Of a stretch of 64,000 nucleotides of DNA, positions 16,794 through 25,280 are shown piece after piece. This stretch comes from JBBQYD01 sp942493075 (GTDB taxonomy: Bacteria > Verrucomicrobiota > Verrucomicrobiia > Limisphaerales > UBA8199). The translations under genes and the position numbers were made by a program. The notes below the pieces were generated by a model, which saw only the letters and a list, made by a program, of their open reading frames with translations, did no database searches and had not been told where the DNA came from. The DNA lies in the NCBI GenBank assembly GCA_942493075.1, contig OW818681.1, positions 5,456,001-5,520,000 of the forward strand, written 5' to 3'. Each line of letters begins with the position of its first letter. The stretch's first letter is position 1.

Positions 16794-18512
16794 ATGAGCG
16801 TCCTCCATGTAACACAGATAGGCAGGCGTGTTCGCGAGTCTTTCGAGAGCCACGTGTCGAAAGATGACCTCAAGGCAACTGACCAGGAACTCGACGTTAA
16901 AATCCAAACCAGATGCCTTGCGGCATTTGCAGTGAAAGCGACGACGGAGTGCACTGACTTTGACGCTGGGGCGGCAGTCGTGGATGGGGGAGAGGACAAC
17001 GGCTTAGACGCTGTGTTCTACTCGTCCAGTCTGAACTGTTTGGTTCTGGTCCAGTCGAAGTGGATCAAGGACGGCAAATCGGAACCTGACAGTGCGGAGG
17101 TCACTAAATTCTGCAATGGAGTACGTGACTTGGTTAACAGCGAATTTGATAGGTTTAACGAGCGGATCAAGCGGCGCCAAAGCAGTATCGAGAACGCACT
17201 CTCCAATTTCAACTGCCGCTTACTCCTCGTCCTCGCACACACTGGCAAGTCCGAACTGGCTGTACACGCAACCCGCCAGATTACAGACCTGCTTGCTGAA
17301 CTCAACGACGCGACCGATATCGCCGTTTTCCAGAACATGGGCCAAGAGAGCATCTATGCGATGATGGCAGAAGGCGCAGCAGGCGGAGCAATCAATCTGG
17401 AGTTCGGACTTTCTTCGTGGGGTAAAGTCGAAGCACCACATATTGCGTTTTATGGCATGATCACGGGTACAGAGGTAGCAGATTGGTGGAACCAGTTTGG
17501 CGAGCGTCTCTTCGCCCAGAATCTGCGAGGCGTGCTGGGGCCAACCGATGCGAACAAGCAGTTGACCGCGACACTGGACTCGCGACCTGACGATTTTTGG
17601 TACTTCAACAATGGCATCACCGTTACCGCGAGAAGTGTGGAGAAGACGCCGGCTGGTGGGGGAAACCGGGACTTGGGCACCTTTCGAGCTTCGAGTGCAT
17701 TTGTGGTGAACGGAGCCCAGACCGTCAGCACCGTAGGTCGCTTTCGTGGCACGGTGGACAAACTTGCCAAGGTCAGAATTCCGCTACGAGTGATCTCTTT
17801 GGCTGGAGCCTCCGAAGACTACGGAGCATTGATTACCCGCACAAACAATACCCAGAACCGCATTGAGGCCAGGGATTTCGTCTCTCAGGATCTGGAGCAG
17901 CAGCGGATCCGAGTTGAGTTGCAGATAGAAGGTATCGAGTATCACCTTGCCCGCTCAGAAGGTTTCAAACCATCTAACATCGCGTTTGACCTTGAAGAAG
18001 CGACTGTCGCACTCGCTTGCGCGACCGGGGAGTCGAATTTGGCCGTCTTGGCAAAGAGAGAGATTGGCCGCTTCTGGCTGGACTTGGATAGAGCGCCCTA
18101 TAAGCGCCTGTTCAACCCGTCGGTTTCATCCCTCCACATTTACCATTGCGTCCTTTTCCACCGCATGGTTGAGCGTAGAATCTCGGAATTGGTCACCTCT
18201 TTGGACAAGAGAAGCGGTAGGAAATACGGAGTACTTGTGCATGGAAATCGCTTAATCGCCGCCACAGTCTTCCGCCGCCAACGGCTGTCACCCGCATTGG
18301 GAGACCCAGATTTAGAACCAACCGACCACTACGAAGAAGTGAAAGCCATTGTTGACCACGTTGTTGATGTCTTAATCAAGGAAGTTGGAACTCGTCATGC
18401 TGACAACTTCCTCGCTGTGGTTTTCAAGAACCCAACCAAATCCAAGGTTCTTTTCGATCAGTGTATTGGCGCTGACCAAGGCTCTCAACTGACACTGGGA
18501 ATTCCAGCATGA
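16794..18512 (+). CDS. AIPR family abortive-infection protein
   Basis: 572 residues from the ATG at 16794 (an in-frame TTG at 16779 is closer to the aaggga motif and cannot be excluded). The AIPR core is clear: FWYFNNGITVTA at 268-279, then FVVNGAQTVST and RTNNTQNRIEARDF. The N-terminal part has a PD-(D/E)xK-like pattern, G-L-D72 then LVLVQSKW with Q87 and K89, suggesting a restriction-endonuclease-like fold. AIPR proteins confer abortive phage resistance and often sit in type I restriction-modification operons. Here the stop overlaps an ATG (ATGA) that opens a short frame resembling the very start of an HsdM methyltransferase, supporting that context. Confidence 0.88.
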   Translation: MSVLHVTQIGRRVRESFESHVSKDDLKATDQELDVKIQTRCLAAFAVKATTECTDFDAGAAVVDGGEDNGLDAVFYSSSLNCLVLVQSKWIKDGKSEPDSAEVTKFCNGVRDLVNSEFDRFNERIKRRQSSIENALSNFNCRLLLVLAHTGKSELAVHATRQITDLLAELNDATDIAVFQNMGQESIYAMMAEGAAGGAINLEFGLSSWGKVEAPHIAFYGMITGTEVADWWNQFGERLFAQNLRGVLGPTDANKQLTATLDSRPDDFWYFNNGITVTARSVEKTPAGGGNRDLGTFRASSAFVVNGAQTVSTVGRFRGTVDKLAKVRIPLRVISLAGASEDYGALITRTNNTQNRIEARDFVSQDLEQQRIRVELQIEGIEYHLARSEGFKPSNIAFDLEEATVALACATGESNLAVLAKREIGRFWLDLDRAPYKRLFNPSVSSLHIYHCVLFHRMVERRISELVTSLDKRSGRKYGVLVHGNRLIAATVFRRQRLSPALGDPDLEPTDHYEEVKAIVDHVVDVLIKEVGTRHADNFLAVVFKNPTKSKVLFDQCIGADQGSQLTLGIPA

Positions 18513-18649
18513 CCGCCCGTAGGGCTATCGCCCAAAAGCTTTGGAACACCTGCAACACGTTGGTCGCGTGGCAGAGCCTGTTCAGCGAGCTCGAAGGACC
18601 GGAGTTATTGGTGTCGGCCAGTCTTATGCGGGGTGAAGTCGTGCTCTAA
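18509..18649 (+). pseudogene. hsdM N-terminal stump (type I methyltransferase)
   Basis: A 46-codon frame whose ATG overlaps the AIPR stop. Its first 18 residues (MTARRAIAQKLWNTCNTL) strongly resemble the N-terminus of type I methylase subunits, in which LWN-x-CN-x-L precedes the RDDG segment. After residue 18 the similarity stops, and the rest (VAWQSLFSELEGPEL and on) is unrelated. This looks like an hsdM gene cut by a deletion. Alternatively it is a genuine tiny gene, but the precise overlap with AIPR and the motif favour a remnant. Confidence 0.6.
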
Positions 18650-18663
18650 AGTAATGGTTTTCA

Positions 18664-19488
18664 ATGTCAAGCGCACCACTTGAAGAAACAGAAACGTTCC
18701 ACCGCTTCCTTGACGAGACGGGCGATACGACGTTCTATGGCAAAGGTAAGCGGATTGTCATTGGCACAAATGGCGTCTCGTTCAGTTTTGGTCTCGGTGT
18801 GGTTCGAATTGATCGGTCGCTAGCGGAAGTGCGACGAGAGGTCCGGGCACTGGAGATGCAAGTGCAAGCCGACCCGCTATTAAACACGATTCCGAGTGTG
18901 CAGAAGCGCATAGCGTCGGGTGGTTTCTACTTTCACGCGTGCAAAGACACGCCAGACGTGCGGGCGGTGTTGCTGCGTTACCTGCGCGAGTTGCCATGCG
19001 AGTCGGAAATGGTCGTGGCGCGAAAGATTCCAGCGCTCTTTCAAAAGCAACACAATGGGCGCGAGGATGAGTTTTACGCCGACCTATTGGCACACTTGCT
19101 CAAGAATCGTCTCAAGCGCGCTGGCACCTTGGTGTTTAACATCGCGCAGCGGGGCAGCAGCACGCGGGAGAAGGTTTTGACGGACGCCCTGAAACTGGCC
19201 ACCGACCGCGCCGCCAAAAGGTGGGGAGGCGAAAACTTGAAGGCACGTGTCGTATTTAATGTGCAGAATCCACGTAGCGAACCTTTGTTGACGGTGTCAG
19301 ATTACCTGTGCTGGGCGGTACAGCGGGTGTTCGAGACAGGTGAAGTGCGTTATTACAATTACTTGGCGGAGAAGATTAGGTTGGTGGTAGACCTGTATGA
19401 CCGTGATCGCTACGAGGGATCCAAGAATTACTACGATAAGAAAAACCGGCTTACGGCTGGAAACAAATTAGGCCCGCCTGTTGCCTAA
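18664..19488 (+). CDS. DUF3800 protein
   Basis: 274 residues. The DUF3800 opening motif F-x-DE-x-GD is present as RFLDETGD (14-21), and the C-terminal SDYLCWAVQRVFE (about 218-230) is also typical. DUF3800 proteins are thought to have an RNase H-like fold and are often found among phage defence and mobile genes; their activity is not established. No Shine-Dalgarno is obvious before the ATG at 18664. The gene lies 14 bp after the hsdM stump, so deletion of the rest of a restriction-modification operon may have brought it next to AIPR, or the two may form a unit. Confidence 0.8.
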   Translation: MSSAPLEETETFHRFLDETGDTTFYGKGKRIVIGTNGVSFSFGLGVVRIDRSLAEVRREVRALEMQVQADPLLNTIPSVQKRIASGGFYFHACKDTPDVRAVLLRYLRELPCESEMVVARKIPALFQKQHNGREDEFYADLLAHLLKNRLKRAGTLVFNIAQRGSSTREKVLTDALKLATDRAAKRWGGENLKARVVFNVQNPRSEPLLTVSDYLCWAVQRVFETGEVRYYNYLAEKIRLVVDLYDRDRYEGSKNYYDKKNRLTAGNKLGPPVA

Positions 19489-19819
19489 GCGGCTTTCACC
19501 GCGACGTCATGGAGACGACTTTCAGCAACCGCAGACCTGCGCATAACATGCGCATGATATGCCCTGCCGTCAAGGCTCAGGTTCGAGGCGTTTCGAGGCG
19601 GCGAGCAGGTGCTGCGTGACGGCACATCCGTTGGCGCGAATTACTGGTGAACAGCAGGATTGCCGCGGCAGACAAGCTGTCGGTGCTCCGTCAGGAGCGT
19701 GATGGACTCACGGCGATCTTCGTAGCTATCGTGGAAGGGGCCAAGGAAATCCTTGGTTTCCAGCCGCTCACCGCGCAACGAGGAATGCTCTCCTCCTACT
19801 CTGACCTCGCCCTTGAGTC
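19489..19819. other. Intergenic region, convergent genes
   Basis: 331 bp between DUF3800 and prmA, which face each other. No convincing gene, tRNA or terminator was found. The frames of about 85 codons on either strand are featureless. Confidence 0.3.
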
Positions 19820-20716
19820 CTACTTTCTCAAGAAGTGTCCTGACCGCCATTCCTTTTGCGCGCGGTCTTTGATGAGCACCAACCCGGCGTCCACACATGC
19901 TTTGCGAACAGTTTCAAACTCTGTTGCGAGGATGCCAGCCAGGATCAGGGAGCCGCCCGGCTTGAGCCGTGCCAGAACGCGATCCAGTTCGCCGATGAGC
20001 AGATTGGAGGTCAGGTTGGCGCAGATCACATCATACCGAATACGGCTTCTTTTCGGCAGCTTGGTGAGATCAGCCTGGTACAGGTTGAGAAGCTTGTTAG
20101 CGCGGTTCTTCCGCGCGTTCTCTGCCGCCACCTGCACCGCTTCGGGATCGAAATCAAAAGCATCGACGGGCTTGAACCCGAGCTTGGCTGCCGCTATGGC
20201 CAGAATCCCGGTGCCAGTCCCGATATCCAAAAAGCCGGTGCCTGGTTTTATGTCACGCATACCGGCTAACTGGCGCAGACAAAACTCCGTCGTGGGATGC
20301 TGGCCTGTGCCGAAGCTCAATCCGGGGTCCAGGACTATTTCAACTCTGGTCTTTACTGCCGGTTTAATCCAGCTTGGGCGAACCAGAAGTATTTGCCCGA
20401 TGCGCAGTGGCTTGAAGTGGCGCTTCCAGGATTCCGCCCAATCTTCCTTGCGGACCTTCTGAAACCGCAGGCGCATTGGGCCGGGGGTGAGGCCGAACTC
20501 TTTGAGCCCAGCCAGTTTCTTGAGAATCTCCTTCTTAACTTGTGCGTTCCACAACTTCGAATCAGTCAGATAAACCGATAGCGTGGATAGTCGCGTCTCG
20601 CAGTCGTAATAAACTGCGGGAGGGTTTTTCAGTAATTCTGCGAGCACCTCGGAAGCGGCATCTTCTGCCTCAGCCGAGGTCACCAGCGAGACACGCCACA
20701 GATCGCGGGATTTCAT
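19820..20716 (-). CDS. prmA: Ribosomal protein L11 methyltransferase
   Basis: 298 residues from the ATG at 20716 (the frame extends upstream but that part is inside the neighbouring gene). The SAM-dependent methyltransferase core is clear: the PrmA signature DPGLSFGTGQHPTT, motif I DIGTGTGILAIAAAKLG, the acidic DAFDFDPEAV, and the N-terminal L11-binding domain with SWKRHFKPLRIG. PrmA trimethylates ribosomal protein L11 in the cytosol. Its start overlaps the stop of the histidine phosphatase gene by 4 bp, forming an operon with that gene and rph. Confidence 0.93.
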   Translation of the reverse strand: MKSRDLWRVSLVTSAEAEDAASEVLAELLKNPPAVYYDCETRLSTLSVYLTDSKLWNAQVKKEILKKLAGLKEFGLTPGPMRLRFQKVRKEDWAESWKRHFKPLRIGQILLVRPSWIKPAVKTRVEIVLDPGLSFGTGQHPTTEFCLRQLAGMRDIKPGTGFLDIGTGTGILAIAAAKLGFKPVDAFDFDPEAVQVAAENARKNRANKLLNLYQADLTKLPKRSRIRYDVICANLTSNLLIGELDRVLARLKPGGSLILAGILATEFETVRKACVDAGLVLIKDRAQKEWRSGHFLRK

Positions 20717-21381
20717 ACTGAAGGTATATCCCGCCAGGGCGTGAAGTTCAATAGCCGGAGCTCCGGGTCGCCCGGTTCCCACCAGATCTGGGCAATGCTC
20801 GCGTATTCCACATCAAAGGCGGCCATACGCGGCAGGGGCAAGTTCAGTGCGATCGCCAGTAGCATGCGAATCACCCCGCCGTGGCAGAAGATCGCGACCT
20901 GTTTACCGGGTTGTGTCTCGACGATCTGCTTTAAGCAAGGCTCCACACGTGTGCGGAAAGTGGAAGAGCATTCGGCATTGCGTATACCGGCGCATTCCAA
21001 TTGATCCAGCCAATCGAAGGCGCTGATCCCGTACTTTTCCTGGACCTGATCCCAGCCAAGCCCGGTCCAGTCACCGAAATCGACCTCGCGCAATCCATCC
21101 ATGATCGTGGGCCGGGGCATGGCAGGATTAACCAAGGCTGGCGCCAGTGTTTGCTGGACCCGTTTCATTGGGCTGGAGAACACGGCGTCGAACGAATGGG
21201 CGCGCAGATATTTAGCGAGCGCAGCGGCCTGCAAATGGCCGCGTGGGGAAAGATCCATGTCAATGCGTCCGCCAAAGACGCCCTGGTAACGGGCTTCTAC
21301 TTCAGCGTGACGGATCAACCAAAGACGAGTAACGGGGGCGAGAGTAGCTGTGCTCAAATCGATAAACTCCTGAAAGGGCAA
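20713..21381 (-). CDS. Histidine phosphatase family protein
   Basis: 222 residues. The phosphatase RHG-type motif appears as LIRHAEVEAR (22-31), with the later active-site parts FSSPMKRVQQT, LREVDFGDW and FCHGGVIRML. This matches broad-specificity phosphoglycerate-mutase-like phosphatases (GpmB/CobC type); the substrate is not evident. The start must be TTG at 21381, because no ATG or GTG lies between the rph stop and the RHAE motif. It lies 9 bp after rph and overlaps prmA, so it is the middle gene of a three-gene operon. Confidence 0.88.
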   Translation of the reverse strand: MPFQEFIDLSTATLAPVTRLWLIRHAEVEARYQGVFGGRIDMDLSPRGHLQAAALAKYLRAHSFDAVFSSPMKRVQQTLAPALVNPAMPRPTIMDGLREVDFGDWTGLGWDQVQEKYGISAFDWLDQLECAGIRNAECSSTFRTRVEPCLKQIVETQPGKQVAIFCHGGVIRMLLAIALNLPLPRMAAFDVEYASIAQIWWEPGDPELRLLNFTPWRDIPSV

Positions 21382-21390
21382 ACGAATAAC

Positions 21391-22152
21391 TTAAACAGAG
21401 GCCAACGCCTGCTTTTGAGCGGCCAGCAGATCGCGAATGCCGCTCTTGCCGAGCATCAGCATATCGGCTAGTTGCTGCTCGGAAAAGGTGGCCTCTTCCC
21501 CGGACCCTTGCAGTTCAATGAACTCGCCAGCCGAGTTCATCACCAGGTTCAGATCGACCTCCGCAGCGGCGTCTTCCGTGTAGCACAAGTCCAGCAGGGC
21601 TTGCTTGTTGACGATACCCACGCTCACAGCGGCTACCGCGTGGTTCATGGGGTTGTCTGCCAGTTTGCCTTCAGAAAGCATGCGCTGGATGGCCAGGCAA
21701 AGTGCCACGTAAGAACCGGTGATTGCGGCCGTCCGTGTGCCACCATCGGCTTGTAGAACATCGCAATCCACCCAAATCGTTCGTGCCCCGATTTTTTCAA
21801 GATCGATCGCCGCACGCATGGCGCGTCCGATAAGGCGCTGGATTTCCTGGGAGCGTCCATCGATTTTGCCCCGTGTGATATCCCGCTGTTTGCGCTGCAA
21901 GGTGGAGTACGGGAGCATGGAGTATTCGGCGGTAATCCAGCCGCCGGTCACGCTTTGCTCCTTCATCCAGCGCGGCACAGATTCTTCGACGGTTACGCCG
22001 CAGATGACCCGCGTATTCCCCCAGGCAATGAGCGTGGAGCCCGTGGCGTAAGGTGCCACGTCGTTCTCAAACCGCACCGAGCGCAATTGGTCCGGCCAGC
22101 GTCCGTCCGAGCGGGGCGCTGCAAAGATAGGAGTCTTCTGAGAGTCGGCCAT
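21391..22152 (-). CDS. rph: Ribonuclease PH
   Basis: 253 residues with the full RNase PH plan: WGNTRVICGVTVEE, the arginine-rich RSQEIQRLIGRAMRAA, DCDVLQADGGTRTAAITG, and the C-terminal GSGEEATFSEQQL. RNase PH is a phosphorolytic 3'-5' exonuclease that trims tRNA precursors. Length is slightly above the usual 238-245. First gene of the rph-phosphatase-prmA operon. Confidence 0.95.
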   Translation of the reverse strand: MADSQKTPIFAAPRSDGRWPDQLRSVRFENDVAPYATGSTLIAWGNTRVICGVTVEESVPRWMKEQSVTGGWITAEYSMLPYSTLQRKQRDITRGKIDGRSQEIQRLIGRAMRAAIDLEKIGARTIWVDCDVLQADGGTRTAAITGSYVALCLAIQRMLSEGKLADNPMNHAVAAVSVGIVNKQALLDLCYTEDAAAEVDLNLVMNSAGEFIELQGSGEEATFSEQQLADMLMLGKSGIRDLLAAQKQALASV

Positions 22153-22224
22153 AACCTTAAATCGATATTAGGGCACCCTGTGCCTCAGGGCAACGGCGGA
22201 ATTCGGCTTCAAAAAAGCCCGCGA

Positions 22225-22246
22225 GTATCCCCGCTTTCGGGGATAC
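22225..22246. other. Strong hairpin between divergent genes
   Basis: Perfect 9-bp stem gtatccccg/cggggatac with loop cttt, in the 186-bp divergent region between rph and the secreted protein at 22339. There is no T tract on the plus side. On the minus side a T6 run follows after a 9-nt spacer, but that would terminate transcription heading into rph. Role unknown. Confidence 0.45.
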
Positions 22247-22338
22247 CCCTGCTTGACCCACTTCGGCACAATGGGCGCGTAATCCGAAGAACCCAAAAGC
22301 CACAAACACCATCACATACCATTAAAACGAGACAAAGC

Positions 22339-25059
22339 ATGAAAACATTGATCAGGGCTTGCATGGCTGCGGTGCCTCTATTGGCGCTCAGCAGCTACGG
22401 CCAAACGATCGTTTGGAATCCGGCTGCCAACCCAACCACCACCGGGCTTTGGAGCGAGGCCGCCAATTGGCAGGGGGGAGTGGTGCCTGGAATTGCCAAC
22501 AAAGTTGTCTTCAACGTCGGCACGGCCATTTCCTGCCGTATCAACAGCGCGGCTGAGGCGAGCCAGTTGGTCATCGGCGACGGTAATGCCGGTTCCGTCG
22601 TTGTTACCCAAGGGGGCTCAGTCCAGACCGGGACCGAATGGAGCGCGGTCAGCTACAACAGCCTCGCGCGGTTCGAAGTTGAAACCGGCGGTTCTGTGGT
22701 GTTTGGGGGGCATTTGTGGGTGGGGTTAACCGGAACGGGGGATGGCACGCTGGTGTTGAACGGCGGCACGGTGACAGTAAACCAGATGTTTGGGTTGGGA
22801 TGGGACGGCGGCAAGGGCACGGCGCAGGTCAATGGCGGCACTCTTTACTTGAAGCAATGGAATGGCACCCAATCGATCTCAGGCAGTTCCACTTTAGATA
22901 TCCAAGCCGGCAAGGTCGTGATCACAGGTGATGTTACCGGTTCGGTTGATGCCTATGTCGCGGCGGGAAAGATCACGGGATACGGCGGCGTGGGAACCGT
23001 GACAAGTGTGTTCAATACGGAATCCAATGCCACCATCTTGACGGCATCAAAGATTGAAGGTGCAGGAGGCCCTTACCCTCCGACGGCGTGGCCCACCAAC
23101 ATCGATCCGACGAAGATCGTTCACTTTTACTCCGCGGACGGCAGTTTGACGGCGGCCAACGCGAACTGGCTCGATTCCCTTAACCTATGCGACCAGGGTG
23201 GGACAGGCGGCGACCAGGCCGTGGCTGATGTTCCCAATCTCGGGACTGATATGTTCCTGGGCAAGCGGGCCATCACCGATAACCTCAACATCCTCGATCA
23301 GAGTTTTGAAGCATGGGCCAATGTCCCGGAGATCGACATCCTTCTCCAGGTGTATGGGGACGCTGGAGTTGTTAAACCCAGCGATGGCAACCAGGGACGT
23401 CGAATTGAGTTTCTTACAGGCACCTTGCCCAGTACCGCTCTGGTCAGGGGCAGCACTTATCCAGCATCCATCCACAACCTCAAATGGAATTGGCTGCTTA
23501 TTACGGTTACCAACTCCATGTATCTTGAAGATGGGGTCCCGCGGCGTCAGATCGGAACAGTGAAAGCGGGCGTTTCTGCCCAATACGGTGGTGTTAATGG
23601 CGGTACGATCCGATTGCAGGGGCCGGATAATAATGTAAACGGACTCACGGTTCGGGCGGTTGCATTTGGTGAGAAAGGCGCATTTGGCACAGCAAACGAT
23701 ATCAACCAGTTTCTCCCGGCGGATGGCAGTTGCCCCGAAGTGCTGGATCGGAATCTGGTAGGACTGGATCTGAATGCCGGAGTGACCAACAATCTCCAGG
23801 TCATCAACGACGCCAATTCCGGTCAGGTGGTCACTTACGTAACCGACGCCGGCCCTGCTGGTGACAAGCGGAAGGCAGTGCGCACGGATTGGTTGTTGAA
23901 TTTCGGCATTCTCGATAATTACCTCGGCCAGGCCTGCAATGAGAATGTGACGATCAAAGTCTGCCTCGACTATTACGATGATCCGCTGTTCGCCGGGAAT
24001 AACGTCTCATTCGGCCCCGAATCATGGGCAAACGATCGGTACGGATCTCTGACCTTCGCCAACCCAAACACAGCGGTCACGTTGCGAGGCACTGGCCAGT
24101 GGCTGCGACAATCCTGGGTTGTTTCCGGAGTCAACCTATCGGGTGTGAGCACGGCACCGCTGACCGGCGGGCCACGGTTCATAGTCGTTGGCGGAACAAT
24201 AGCTGTGTCCCGTGTGGAAATGGCGGTTCTTCGCACGGTCGGTCCATTGGCCGGGCAAGATCCTCTGGCTGGTTGCTACCCTGATCCCCTGGTTTGCCTG
24301 GGAGTTTACGGCAACTTCGCTGAGTTGGACTTGGCGGCGGGTGTGACAAACGGTTTGGATCTAGGTAGTTCAGGCGGTGACCAAATGTTCGTTGTGGAAA
24401 CTACGGGGCCTGCCAACGACCAGCGCCTCGCGGTGCGCGGTGACAGCCCGGGCGGGTACTTCCTGAATTTCCAGATCCTGACCAACGCACTGGGGCCGAC
24501 GAGCCAGGGTAATTTGCACATGGCAATCGTGGTCACTTACTACGATGATCCAGCCAAAGTCGGAACCGGGCTGCGTCCACAGGTCTGGAAGTATCACGGC
24601 ATAACCGGATCAGCGAACAACTACCTGGGTGGCGATCGCAACCTGGTGCTCCAGGGAACTGGAAAGTGGCGCGAAGCTTACTGGGAAATAGGCCGCATTA
24701 GTCTGGATGGCATCAACCAGGGTCCTCAAGCTGCTGCGCGTTTCCAAACGGATGGCGGAAATCCCGTGCACATCAGTCGTGTGCGTTACGCGGTGATCCG
24801 GCCATGTGGGGCTACTGCCGGCCAGAACCAACTCAGCACCACGCTTGCGTTGGCCGTGAAGCCGGAACCCAACTCCATTCTGCAACTGAGCTGGCCATAC
24901 AAGGCCCCTCAGGCAGTGCTCCAGAGTATTTCAGCATTGGGTGAGACCTGGGCACCTTTCAATGCACCCATGGGATTTGATGGGGAAAACGCCATGCTCC
25001 GTTTGGGGCCAACGAATGGGGACAGCCGGTTTTTCCGGTTGAGCATCACGCCTCCTTAA
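22339..25059 (+). CDS. Large secreted protein, passenger-like beta domain and tandem lectin-like domains
   Basis: 906 residues from the ATG at 22339 (the frame is open upstream to 21955 but without signal character). A signal peptide ends near SSYGQ (residue 20). Residues about 25-230 are glycine-rich passenger-type repeats (NGGTVTVNQMFGLGW, VNGGTLYLKQW), typical of beta-helix proteins. Two copies of an approximately 160-residue domain follow (genomic 23761-24270 and 24322-24837), sharing DL-x-AGVTN-x-L, YYDDP, L-x-GTG-x-W and a closing AGQ-x(2)L; each ends with two antiparallel-strand motifs. The last about 70 residues form a small module ending SRFFRLSITPP. Probably a surface or exported carbohydrate-binding protein; function not recognised. 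Confidence 0.8.
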   Translation: MKTLIRACMAAVPLLALSSYGQTIVWNPAANPTTTGLWSEAANWQGGVVPGIANKVVFNVGTAISCRINSAAEASQLVIGDGNAGSVVVTQGGSVQTGTEWSAVSYNSLARFEVETGGSVVFGGHLWVGLTGTGDGTLVLNGGTVTVNQMFGLGWDGGKGTAQVNGGTLYLKQWNGTQSISGSSTLDIQAGKVVITGDVTGSVDAYVAAGKITGYGGVGTVTSVFNTESNATILTASKIEGAGGPYPPTAWPTNIDPTKIVHFYSADGSLTAANANWLDSLNLCDQGGTGGDQAVADVPNLGTDMFLGKRAITDNLNILDQSFEAWANVPEIDILLQVYGDAGVVKPSDGNQGRRIEFLTGTLPSTALVRGSTYPASIHNLKWNWLLITVTNSMYLEDGVPRRQIGTVKAGVSAQYGGVNGGTIRLQGPDNNVNGLTVRAVAFGEKGAFGTANDINQFLPADGSCPEVLDRNLVGLDLNAGVTNNLQVINDANSGQVVTYVTDAGPAGDKRKAVRTDWLLNFGILDNYLGQACNENVTIKVCLDYYDDPLFAGNNVSFGPESWANDRYGSLTFANPNTAVTLRGTGQWLRQSWVVSGVNLSGVSTAPLTGGPRFIVVGGTIAVSRVEMAVLRTVGPLAGQDPLAGCYPDPLVCLGVYGNFAELDLAAGVTNGLDLGSSGGDQMFVVETTGPANDQRLAVRGDSPGGYFLNFQILTNALGPTSQGNLHMAIVVTYYDDPAKVGTGLRPQVWKYHGITGSANNYLGGDRNLVLQGTGKWREAYWEIGRISLDGINQGPQAAARFQTDGGNPVHISRVRYAVIRPCGATAGQNQLSTTLALAVKPEPNSILQLSWPYKAPQAVLQSISALGETWAPFNAPMGFDGENAMLRLGPTNGDSRFFRLSITPP

Positions 25060-25091
25060 GGGCACGAGGGTTGCCTGCGTCCCAGGCGTTT

Positions 25092-25140
25092 GCTTCGGCG
25101 CGCCCACCCGATTGTGGGGATCGGGTGGGCTGTGCGAAGC
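25092..25140. repeat. Long imperfect palindrome
   Basis: Arms gcttcg...cccacccgat (25092-25112) and atcgggtggg...cgaagc (25120-25140) with a short loop. No T tract follows. It may act as a transcript end or be a member of the local palindrome family. Confidence 0.5.
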
Positions 25141-25280
25141 GCAAGTCATAATGCTGTTTCAGTTGAAAAAAGCAGGTGTGCGCGCGGTAACCGGTGCGCG
25201 TGCACAACTCCTTCCTGTCCGTTGTCGTGATATCCGTTTTTTGTTTCGGCCTTTCGGTTGTAACCTTGCATTCTAAAGCC

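Noticed and set aside
22225..22246. Terminator for rph transcription
   Set aside because: The hairpin lies upstream of rph; on the strand where a T-run follows it would stop transcription before rph rather than after it.
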